This document shows positions 1-6,368 of a DNA stretch of 64,000 nt, in pieces. The translations under genes and the position numbers were made by a program. The stretch covers positions 5,766,001 through 5,830,000 of the forward strand of contig NZ_JBBOCJ010000001.1 in the NCBI RefSeq assembly GCF_038002345.1. The letters run 5' to 3'. A model generated the notes under the pieces. The model was not told the DNA's origin, made no database searches, and was given only the letters and a program-made list of their open reading frames with translations. Position 1 is the stretch's first letter; each line of letters begins with the position of its first letter. The DNA is from Paenibacillus sp. FSL M7-0420 (GTDB lineage: Bacteria; Bacillota; Bacilli; Paenibacillales; Paenibacillaceae).

Positions 1-2
1 AC

Positions 3-806
3 CTTCCCCGGGAGACGGTCGCCAGGCGCGCCCGCCCCTTCCTGCTGCGCCGCCTGAAGAGCGATGTGCTGAAGGAGCTGCCGGACAAAATCGAGTCCCT
101 CCAGGCCTCCGAGCTGCTGCCGGAGCAGAAAAGGCTCTATGTCGCCTACCTGGCCAGATTGCGCAAAGAAGCGCTTAAGCATCTGGACAGCGACAGCTTC
201 GGGAACGGCCGACTCAAGGTGCTGGCCGGACTGACCCGGCTGCGCCAGCTGTGCTGTCATCCCGCCCTGTTCGTGGACGGGTACACAGGCGGCTCCGGCA
301 AATTCGAGCAGCTCCTCGAGATTATCGACGAATGCCGCAGCTCCGGCAAGCGGATGCTGATCTTCTCGCAGTTCACGCAAATGCTAGGCATGATCAGTCG
401 TGAACTGGCTCTGCTCGGGATTCCGCATTTTTATCTCGACGGACAGACCCCGGCCTCCCAGCGGGTTGAGCTGTGCAGCCGCTTCAATGAAGGCGAGCGC
501 GACCTGTTCCTGATCTCGCTGAAGGCGGGCGGCACCGGCCTCAACCTGACCGGGGCCGATACGGTCATTCTCTATGACCTGTGGTGGAACCCTGCTGTCG
601 AACAGCAGGCCGCCGACCGTGCCCACCGGATCGGGCAGAAAAAGATCGTCCAGGTCATCCGCCTGGTAGCCCAGGGTACGGTGGAGGATAAAATGTACGA
701 GCTGCAGCAAAAAAAGAAAAACCTGATTGACGAGGTGATCCAGCCGGGGCAGGAGGCGTTGTCGAGCCTCAGCGAGCAGGATATACGTGAAATCCTCTCG
801 ATCTGA
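3..806 (+). CDS. SNF2-family DEAD/DEAH helicase, C-terminal part (5' truncated by window)
   Basis: This is the last 267 codons of a Swi2/Snf2-type ATP-dependent DNA translocase; the reading frame is open to the left window edge, so the N-terminal half with Walker A and B is missing. The visible part starts in the segment RPFLLRRLKSDVLKELPDK, a hallmark just after the first RecA-like domain. The second RecA-like domain follows, with SGKRMLIFSQFTQM (motif IV), LISLKAGGTGLNLTGAD (motif V) and QAADRAHRIGQKK (motif VI, arginine finger region). These proteins remodel protein-DNA complexes; in Firmicutes the exact role is usually unknown. The family call is secure; the full length and any N-terminal SWIM or zinc domain cannot be judged. 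Confidence 0.93.
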   Translation, partial: LPRETVARRARPFLLRRLKSDVLKELPDKIESLQASELLPEQKRLYVAYLARLRKEALKHLDSDSFGNGRLKVLAGLTRLRQLCCHPALFVDGYTGGSGKFEQLLEIIDECRSSGKRMLIFSQFTQMLGMISRELALLGIPHFYLDGQTPASQRVELCSRFNEGERDLFLISLKAGGTGLNLTGADTVILYDLWWNPAVEQQAADRAHRIGQKKIVQVIRLVAQGTVEDKMYELQQKKKNLIDEVIQPGQEALSSLSEQDIREILSI

Positions 807-1192
807 GGCATCTGCGAGTTGTTACCAGACCCGGCCTGGGAGATTTTCTGCTGTTCTGCTGCATTTTGTACACTAGAATAAGGCCATATCGGCTGAGAAA
901 TCCGATCTGTTGCACTTTGTACACTAGATTTTTACGTATCTGCTGTTTCCGAGCAGAAATTCAAAAATCAAATGTATGAAATGCAGTAGAATGGTTTTTT
1001 GCGTCCAAAAGTACAGTTTCTATTGCACAGAATACAATTACCAGCAAAATGCGTGCTTTGAAGACGGGACAAGAACCTGAAGCGAAACCCGGTTTGGATG
1101 CATCCGGCAAGTCCGGTATACAGTAGGGAAGGCATTGGATGCCTGCCGAGGCTTGCGATCTGGTATAGTCCGCTCTGCTCTATTCACAATAT
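807..1192. repeat. Intergenic repeat block with a 51-bp period
   Basis: No gene is visible here. Two near-identical segments, CTGCTGCATTTTGTACACTA at 856 and CTGTTGCACTTTGTACACTA at 907, start exactly 51 bp apart. Related words (TTTCTATTGCACAGAATACA) recur near 1018. A similar block in the opposite orientation lies near 31690-31800. The 51-bp spacing matches the other intergenic arrays of this window at 4911-5290, 25249-25560 and 32041/33697-33850. Confidence 0.6.
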
Positions 1193-1242
1193 AAACAGGG
1201 ACCTTCTGAGCGAGCAGCTCTGCAAGGTCCCTGTTTCATTTT
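1193..1242. terminator. Bidirectional terminator hairpin
   Basis: A 13-bp arm AAACAGGGACCTT (1193-1205) pairs with AAGGTCCCTGTTT (1224-1236), followed on the plus strand by TCATTTT. It lies just after the stop of the minus-strand gene ending at 1277 and can also end plus-strand readthrough from the helicase gene. Confidence 0.75.
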
Positions 1243-1276
1243 ACAACCGGGAAGTCCGGATCATTACCCTACCACT

Positions 1277-1654
1277 CTATAAGTCTGAGCTTAATACCTC
1301 TGAGCTTAATTTCTCATGCGTCACCACACGGTGTGCATTCACCAGCTGGCCGGTTGATGTCTTGCCCCACACGGATATTCCGATCTCATCCACGTCGTCT
1401 GGTTCATCGGTTAAGAACACAAATTCATAGGCATTCAGATCGGCAAAATAATCCCGAGTTACCACTTGATTCGGAGCAAGCGCAATCACCTCACTGACAT
1501 ACAGCGTTCTTGTGTTGCTCAGCACATACCCCTGAATACTGACGGTTGAGCTGCCTGAGGCACTGTTCTTGACAATTCTTACCGTCACCGTCTGCGTAGG
1601 TCTGACTCCCGAAACGGCATTGTTCTCTATCGGTCCTGTTGACAAAATCGCCAT
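1277..1654 (-). CDS. Conserved hypothetical protein, 125 aa, beta-rich
   Basis: The product is a small soluble protein with no signal peptide or membrane segment. It opens with MAILSTGPIENNAV and alternates hydrophobic and polar residues in a way that suggests a beta-sandwich (VTVRIVKNSASGSSTVSIQG, then VLSNTRTLYVSEVIALAP). Ribosome binding site GGGAGGACGAGACAGG directly precedes the ATG. From memory, similar short proteins (MA.L.TGP..N) are common in spore-forming Paenibacillus and Bacillus, but I know no assigned function. It is a single-gene unit ending at the hairpin at 1193-1242. Confidence is high that it is a gene and low for any role. Confidence 0.75.
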   Translation of the reverse strand: MAILSTGPIENNAVSGVRPTQTVTVRIVKNSASGSSTVSIQGYVLSNTRTLYVSEVIALAPNQVVTRDYFADLNAYEFVFLTDEPDDVDEIGISVWGKTSTGQLVNAHRVVTHEKLSSEVLSSDL

Positions 1655-1846
1655 CCTGTCTCGTCCTCCCTTGAAGTTCTAGTGTCAAAGTACGATATAT
1701 TCATATTCGGACTTTTCTATAACGGTGTGGACACAGGCCTGAGCCTATTCACCAATGACCGCAGGCACGCATATCCTTGAATAAGGAAAGACCGCCCATG
1801 GGCTGCGCTTTCTTCATACGAACGCCGAACGGAAGAAGGGAGTCCC

Positions 1847-2152
1847 ATGCCCCCTCCTGGAAAAGGGAAGAAGCCCGCCGCCAAAAAAACACCGTCCAGC
1901 TCCAAAACCCAGACACCTAAGGGGCTTGAATTTGCCGTAGCTGCCCTTCTGTTGACCGGCAAGCTGAAAGTAGACTCTATCCAGATGTACACGGACGCGT
2001 CGATGTTCGTCAGTCTGGTAGGCAAATATAAAACCTTAAGCGAGCTAAGTAGTGACAACGTCGATAAGCTGGTCAGCTTCCTCGATGACAACAGCAGCCT
2101 GACGCTGAACGAGATCATGGCCGCTCTAAAAAAGAAAGCCGAAAACACATGA
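1847..2152 (+). CDS. Hypothetical protein, 101 aa, lysine/proline-rich N-terminus
   Basis: I do not recognise this gene. It begins with a basic, proline-rich tail (MPPPGKGKKPAAKKTPSSSK), then has an amphipathic helical body of about 75 residues (FAVAALLLTGKLKVDSIQMY, later DKLVSFLDDNSSLTLNEIMA) ending KKKAENT. GAAGAAGGGAG precedes the ATG at a workable distance. The basic tail could contact nucleic acid or acidic surfaces, but that is inference. A longer frame on the opposite strand covers the same DNA; it lacks a ribosome binding site and has a serine/leucine-rich shadow composition, so I prefer this strand. The tiny membrane gene at 2187-2306 follows closely and may be co-transcribed. Confidence 0.62.
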   Translation: MPPPGKGKKPAAKKTPSSSKTQTPKGLEFAVAALLLTGKLKVDSIQMYTDASMFVSLVGKYKTLSELSSDNVDKLVSFLDDNSSLTLNEIMAALKKKAENT

Positions 2153-2186
2153 ACACATGCGAAAAGTGAAAGTGAGGGACGGGGCT

Positions 2187-2306
2187 ATGGACAGTTTTGA
2201 CGGAGAAGGGTTTGCCGGCGGAATTCTGCTGGTCATTGTAATTATGCTGCTGATTTATGGTTCAACGGACATCAAGAATCTGACAGGGGCGCCCAATGAC
2301 GAGTAA
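2187..2306 (+). CDS. Very small single-span membrane protein, 39 aa
   Basis: This frame encodes MDSFDGEGFAGGILLVIVIM followed by LLIYGSTDIKNLTGAPNDE. It has a glycine-containing N-terminus, one clear hydrophobic span (about residues 10-24) and a short polar tail. GAGGGACGGGGCT precedes the ATG. An in-frame ATG at 2157 would add ten residues but lacks a good ribosome binding site. The size and form resemble the short YjcZ-like sporulation peptides of Bacilli, yet the sequence is not a clear member. The gene may be the second of a two-gene unit with 1847-2152. Confidence 0.5.
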   Translation: MDSFDGEGFAGGILLVIVIMLLIYGSTDIKNLTGAPNDE

Positions 2307-2345
2307 CTCTTAACGGTTGGACTCCTGCTGCACGGTAATCCGCTC

Positions 2346-2373
2346 TTGCTTTCTCGCAGAAATTCGCTATACT
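2346..2373 (+). promoter_or_regulatory. SigA-type promoter for the argS T-box leader
   Basis: TTGCTT (2346-2351) and TATACT (2368-2373) are separated by 16 bp. Transcription would start near 2380, just ahead of the T-box leader. Confidence 0.5.
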
Positions 2374-2379
2374 GATACA

Positions 2380-2632
2380 AATCCATATTCAATCGATGAC
2401 CGGGAGAGTAATGGTCTTATATCTAGTCCCCAGCGAGCCGGGAAAGTGGAAGCCGGTACAGATTAGAACCATGAAGCGCACCCGTGAGATGGACTTCTGA
2501 ACCTTGTAGTAGGAAGCCCCGGCCGAGGACCGTTAACCTGTAAGGTGGCTGAACCGTAAGGCTCAGCAACGAGAGTGGTACCGCGAGCGCACAAGCCTCG
2601 TCTCTTAGGAGATGAAGGCTTTTTTTGTCGTT
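2380..2632 (+). promoter_or_regulatory. T-box riboswitch leader (tRNA-Arg sensing) of argS
   Basis: The leader contains the conserved T-box sequence around GAGAGTGGTACCGCGAGCGC (2571-2590), which pairs with the uncharged tRNA 3' end in the antiterminator. A Rho-independent terminator follows (AAGCCTCGTCTC ... GAGATGAAGGCTTTTTTT, 2593-2627). Stem I elements occur at 2396-2460. In the specifier region the pattern GAAG-CGC-ACC places CGC (2477-2479) where the specifier codon is expected. CGC is an arginine codon, which agrees with the downstream gene being arginyl-tRNA synthetase. Low charging of tRNA-Arg should cause antitermination and raise argS expression. Confidence 0.88.
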
Positions 2633-2656
2633 ATTTTATTCAGGAGGTTGTTATTC

Positions 2657-4768
2657 ATGCCAATGCTAAGTGAGCTAATCCAAGAGAGCTTGAAACAGTC
2701 TGTTCACAAAATCGTGCTAACCCTGGGCGTGCCCGCCATCGCTGAAGTAAATGTTGCCCTGGAGCAGCCGGCGAGTGCCGACCACGGGGATTATTCAAGC
2801 AATATCGCCATGCAGCTGGCCCGCCCCTTGCGCAAAGCTCCACTGGCTATCGCCGGACTGATCGTCGCCGAGCTCGAAGCTTCGGGCTCTGTTCACGGAC
2901 TGGTGCTGAGAACCGAGGTTGCCGGTCCGGGGTTCATTAATATGTATCTGGATTGGCAGGCCTGGGCACGGGCGAAGGGGAATTTCACGCTGCCTCAGCA
3001 TGCAGGAGGGTCGAAGGTGATTGTCGAGCATACGTCCGTCAATCCCAATAAAAGTATGCATATCGGTCACCTGAGAAACTCCTGTATCGGGGACGCGCTG
3101 GTGAGGGTACTGCGGGCAACCGGCCATACCGTTGAGGTACACAACTATGTGGATGATCTCGGCAATCAGCTGGCAGATACCGTAGCCGGTCTGCTGAATG
3201 TTCCGCTGGCGGGAGAACATGTCCGGTTCGGGGATTACTGCTGGGACATCTATGCCGAGATCAACAAAACGTACGCGCAGCAGCCGGAGATGGTGCAGAA
3301 GCGGACCGGGATTCTTCACGCGCTGGAAGAGGGCCATGGCAACACCGCCTGGATTGGCACCCTCGTCGCCGGTCAGATCGTGAAAGAGCATGTGGAGGAG
3401 ATGCGGGGCTTCGGCATTGACTACGATCTGCTGGTGTGGGAGAGCAGCATTCTGAAGGAGGGCTTCTGGGCCTCGGCATTCGAGCTTTTGTCGCAGACGG
3501 AGATCTTCGTGCAGGAGACGGAAGGCAAGCTGGCAGGCTGCTGGATTCTGAAGCAACCCGCTGAAGACGCTACACCAGACACCCTGGAGGAGCATCAGAA
3601 GGATAAGGTGCTGGTGCGCTCGAACGGAATTCTGACCTATACTGCCAAGGACATCGCCTATCATCTGTGGAAGTTCGGACTGCTGGAGAAGGATTTCAGC
3701 TACAGCGAATTTCAGAGCGGACTGTGGACGACCGGCTTGAGCGGACAGGCTCTGCCTTTTGGACGGGCGGACCAGGTTGTGAACGTCATCGATTACCGGC
3801 AGGAATATCCGCAGCAGATGGTCAAGCAGGCGCTTAAGGCACTGGGATTCGGTGCGCAGGCAGACGCGCTGCATCATGTCAGCTATGGGGTGGTCTCGCT
3901 GAGTCCCGCTTCTGCGGCCGGGCTGGGCATTGATACCTCCAGCGGCAAAAGCTCCTACGCCATGTCCGGGCGCCAGGGAATCGGCATTAAGGTAACCGAG
4001 CTGGTCCGGCTCATGGAAGACATGATTGAATCCACCCGTTCGGACAAAAACGGCCTGTCCAGCCGCCTCATCGCCACCGCTGCCATCCGTTACTACCTGC
4101 TGCGCTTCAATCTGGGCACCGAGATTGTGTTCGACTTCAAGCAGGCAATGGAAATCTCCGGCAACACCGGCGTCTACCTGATGTACGCCTACGCCCGGGC
4201 GCAGCGCGTGCTTAGTAAGGCCGCTGCGGCGGGTGGCGGGAGCGGCGTTGGCAAGTCCGGCGTTAGCGAGTTCGGCGCTAGCGAGTTCGGCGCTGGCAAG
4301 TCCGGCGTTGGCGAGTCTGGCGTTGGCGAGTCCGGCGCTGGCGAGTTCGGCGCTAGCGACTCTGGCGTTGGCGAGTCCGGCGTTGGCGAGTTCGGCGCTA
4401 GCGACTCTGGCGTTGGCGAGTCCGGCGTTGGCGAGTTCGGCGCTAGCGAGTCTGGCGTTGGCGAGTCCGGCGTTGGCGGGGTGCCGCTATTCCCGGCGCA
4501 TCTCGAAGCGGCTGAGCTTGCCCTGTTGAGACAGCTCAGCTTATGGCAGGACACACTCTATACAGCAAGCCGGGAGCTTACGCCGAATACGATTTGTAAC
4601 TATGCCTATTCCCTGGCCTCGTTGTTCAGTAACTTCTACTCGGCTTGCCCGATTCTCAAGGGCGGGGAAGTCAGTATTGCCTTCCGCCTGTGGCTGACCC
4701 AGAGCTTCACCGATACACTGGGCGAAGCGCTCGACGTACTCGGTCTGCCTAAGCCGGAGCGGATGTAG
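2657..4768 (+). CDS. argS: Arginyl-tRNA synthetase with a 75-residue tandem-repeat insertion
   Basis: ArgRS attaches arginine to tRNA-Arg. Domains in order: the N-terminal tRNA D-loop domain (about 1-95), the class I Rossmann core with HIGHLRNS at residues 135-142, the KMSK-equivalent AMSGRQG near 435, and the C-terminal anticodon-binding helical domain ending at residue 703. I chose the ATG at 2657 because AGGAGGTTGTTATTC precedes it; the upstream ATG at 2612 lies inside the T-box terminator. The usual length is about 550-590 residues. The excess comes partly from residues 530-604, fifteen exact five-residue units of the type G-V/A-G/S-E/K/D-S/F. They lie between the helix YAYARAQRVLSKA and the helix starting near LEAAELALLRQL of the anticodon-binding domain. 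The insert stays in frame because each DNA unit is 15 bp. The enzyme is probably active, with the insert as a flexible loop. Confidence 0.93.
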   Translation: MPMLSELIQESLKQSVHKIVLTLGVPAIAEVNVALEQPASADHGDYSSNIAMQLARPLRKAPLAIAGLIVAELEASGSVHGLVLRTEVAGPGFINMYLDWQAWARAKGNFTLPQHAGGSKVIVEHTSVNPNKSMHIGHLRNSCIGDALVRVLRATGHTVEVHNYVDDLGNQLADTVAGLLNVPLAGEHVRFGDYCWDIYAEINKTYAQQPEMVQKRTGILHALEEGHGNTAWIGTLVAGQIVKEHVEEMRGFGIDYDLLVWESSILKEGFWASAFELLSQTEIFVQETEGKLAGCWILKQPAEDATPDTLEEHQKDKVLVRSNGILTYTAKDIAYHLWKFGLLEKDFSYSEFQSGLWTTGLSGQALPFGRADQVVNVIDYRQEYPQQMVKQALKALGFGAQADALHHVSYGVVSLSPASAAGLGIDTSSGKSSYAMSGRQGIGIKVTELVRLMEDMIESTRSDKNGLSSRLIATAAIRYYLLRFNLGTEIVFDFKQAMEISGNTGVYLMYAYARAQRVLSKAAAAGGGSGVGKSGVSEFGASEFGAGKSGVGESGVGESGAGEFGASDSGVGESGVGEFGASDSGVGESGVGEFGASESGVGESGVGGVPLFPAHLEAAELALLRQLSLWQDTLYTASRELTPNTICNYAYSLASLFSNFYSACPILKGGEVSIAFRLWLTQSFTDTLGEALDVLGLPKPERM
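4244..4468 (+). repeat. 15-bp tandem repeat (15 units) inside argS
   Basis: Fifteen consecutive 15-bp units such as GGCGTTGGCGAGTCC and GGCGCTAGCGAGTTC run without interruption. They also form a higher-order 45-bp unit (GASDS-GVGES-GVGEF) seen two to three times. Slipped-strand or unequal recombination would change the number of units without a frameshift. Confidence 0.95.
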
Positions 4769-4910
4769 ACGCGCTGAGTCTACATCCGTTTAAGAACAGA
4801 ACATACCTGCTCTATGGGATGAATGAGCAGGAACCTATGCGGGTCCGTGTAGCTTGCGTGGGCTGCTCCCCTTTCTCCATCTGCCCACTTCTGAGACATT
4901 CTACTTAATG

Positions 4911-5290
4911 AGGTGCACTAATGCACCTCATTTTCACATTTCGCCCGCTTCCGGTAAATTCAAGTGCACTTTTACACCACATTTTCTCATTTTGGCCGCT
5001 TCTGCTAAATTCAGGTGTACTTATGCACCTCATTTGCTCATTTAGCTCTATTCTGCTAAATTCAGGTGCACTTGTGCTCCTCATTTGTTCATCTCGCTTA
5101 CTTCTGGTAAATTCAGGTGTACTTATACACTACATTTGCTCATTTTGCTCACATCTGGTGAATTCAGGTGTACTTATGCACCTCATTTGCTCATTTGGGC
5201 CGCTTCTGTTAAATTCAGATGTACTTATACACCTCATTCGCTCATTTGGGCCGCATTCAGTAAATTTAGAGTCAATTGGTCCTTTCTAAA
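4911..5290. repeat. Tandem 51-bp repeat array with hairpin cores (7 copies plus a decayed 8th)
   Basis: The word AGGTG/AAGTG/AGATG starts at 4911, 4962, 5013, 5064, 5115, 5166 and 5217, an exact 51-bp step; a degenerate copy is at 5268. Each unit holds an inverted repeat such as AGGTGCActaaTGCACCT, then CATTTGCTCATTT, a spacer, and TTCTGGTAAATTC. In several copies the arms change together (GCA/TGC to GTA/TAC), which suggests a selected hairpin. The array lies between argS and tRNA-Arg. Because 51 is divisible by three, long open frames cross it, but none has a ribosome binding site. Confidence 0.9.
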
Positions 5291-5370
5291 TTGAGCGTAC
5301 TAAGATCGCTCCTTTGGAATGGATGGTTTTTGAGCTTTTTTGGATTGTTATGTATTTTGCACCCCGCTTA

Positions 5371-5505
5371 AACAGCGGAGCGGACGGAACGATTGTGTAA
5401 AAGCGATAGCGGTCGCCTTTGTGTCCGGATTTTCACCTCTAAGGGGAATACATAAAATCTGGACACAACAGCGATTGGAACAACGGTCCGTTCGCGGAGC
5501 GTCCA
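5371..5505. repeat. Dispersed imperfect palindromic element, copy 1
   Basis: The arms include AGCGGTCGCCTTTGTGTCCG (5409-5428) and, after a central CCTCTAAGGGG, AAATCTGGACACAACAGCG. In reverse orientation the layout matches the elements at 37119-37255 and 59525-59664. It is the most diverged of the three copies. No coding potential is seen. Confidence 0.6.
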
Positions 5506-5563
5506 CCCAAGTGCCCACGTTGATCCTACTCAAAATAAAATGAGGGTTCTCATCCCCCGGACG

Positions 5564-5597
5564 ACAAAACAGCCCTCCCGAAGGAAGGCTGTTTCTT
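5564..5597 (-). terminator. Terminator of tRNA-Arg
   Basis: On the minus strand AAACAGCCTTCC-ttcg-GGAGGGCTGTTTT forms a strong stem with a T-rich end. It lies directly after the tRNA gene. Confidence 0.8.
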
Positions 5598-5599
5598 GA

Positions 5600-5673
5600 C
5601 GTCCCGGAAGGGATTCGAACCCCCGACCGTGCGCTTAGAAGGCGCATGCTCTATCCAACTGAGCTACCGGGAC
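5600..5673 (-). tRNA. tRNA-Arg (anticodon UCU)
   Basis: Read on the minus strand, the acceptor stem GTCCCGG pairs with CCGGGAC. The D-arm is GCTCAGTTGGATAGAGC, the anticodon stem-loop is GCGCC-TTCTAA-GCGC with anticodon TCT, and the T-arm contains GGTTCGAATCC. CCA is not encoded. It decodes AGA. Its location behind argS is suggestive but may be chance; the argS T-box specifier (CGC) would read a different arginine isoacceptor. Confidence 0.95.
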
Positions 5674-5863
5674 ATGTAGGACAACGTTGTATCACTTGAA
5701 GCTTTTGTAGAGATATGTATTAACGCAACGTTATTTATTATACCTGATTCACCAGAATTAGCAAGACCAAACTCTTCCAGTTAAGAAGCTTCCCGCAACC
5801 GCCGTCACGGAAAGCCTCCTGCTCTATAGTTAAGCCTGGACATGACCTGCGGAAGATGTGGGC

Positions 5864-6220
5864 TCAGGGAAGCTGCCTGAAGTGCTCGCCCAGTTGACGC
5901 TTCAGATCGCCGAAGATCAGCAGCTCGCGCTGGAACTTGGAGCGTTCATCCTCCGGGGTCATCACCGTACTGCCGGTGAAGCCGCTGACCGTAACGTCCT
6001 GGAAGGCATCATGCAGATTATTGTCGAACCAGTCGGTGGCCGTATCCGCATCATTCGTCAGAATCCGGACAATTTCATAGCCCTCCTCGCGCTGATCCTC
6101 AACAATATACACCAGCAGTGCGGAATCGCCCACAGCTCCCGGCAATACGCCAACCTCTGCGCAAGGCGCACCGTCGTAGTCAGTCATTCTGCGGATTTTG
6201 GCGTCTTTAATGTAATACAC
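5864..6220 (-). CDS. Hypothetical protein, 118 aa
   Basis: I do not recognise this protein. It is acidic and soluble and starts MYYIKDAKIRRMTDYDGAPC. A predicted beta strand run (SALLVYIVEDQREEGYEIVR) is followed by a C-terminal helical part (ERSKFQRELLIFGDLKRQLG). The start is a GTG at 6220, preceded by AGGAGGG; the two ATGs nearer that site run into a stop, which supports the GTG. It is divergently placed from asnB and ends near tRNA-Arg. Confidence 0.65.
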   Translation of the reverse strand: MYYIKDAKIRRMTDYDGAPCAEVGVLPGAVGDSALLVYIVEDQREEGYEIVRILTNDADTATDWFDNNLHDAFQDVTVSGFTGSTVMTPEDERSKFQRELLIFGDLKRQLGEHFRQLP

Positions 6221-6368
6221 TTGTCATCATCCCTCCTGGCAAATTTCCCTCTCCCCTAGTGTTCGGATAAGGACATACATTTTATCCCTTCAATCGGCAT
6301 ATATCTGTATTACTTGGCAAAAAAGAAAGGACAGACAACAATCGCACAAAAGAGAGGATGAATCAGAC

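Noticed and set aside
1717..2148. 143-residue minus-strand frame opposite the 101-aa gene
   Set aside because: The composition is Ser/Leu-rich as in an antisense shadow, and there is no ribosome binding site.
2795..3877. 360-residue minus-strand frame inside argS
   Set aside because: It is antisense to conserved ArgRS motifs and has no start signal.
4189..4554. Long frames in other phases and on the other strand over the argS repeats (98 and 121 aa)
   Set aside because: They are shadows produced by the 15-bp GC-rich repeat. The argS frame carries conserved domains on both sides.
4921..5289. 122-residue open frame across the 51-bp array (a Leu/Ile-rich repeat peptide)
   Set aside because: The frame is open only because 51 is divisible by three. 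There is no ribosome binding site, and other frames over the same array are open too.
4911..5290. CRISPR array
   Set aside because: Units are contiguous 51-bp repeats with no unique spacers, and no cas genes are present.
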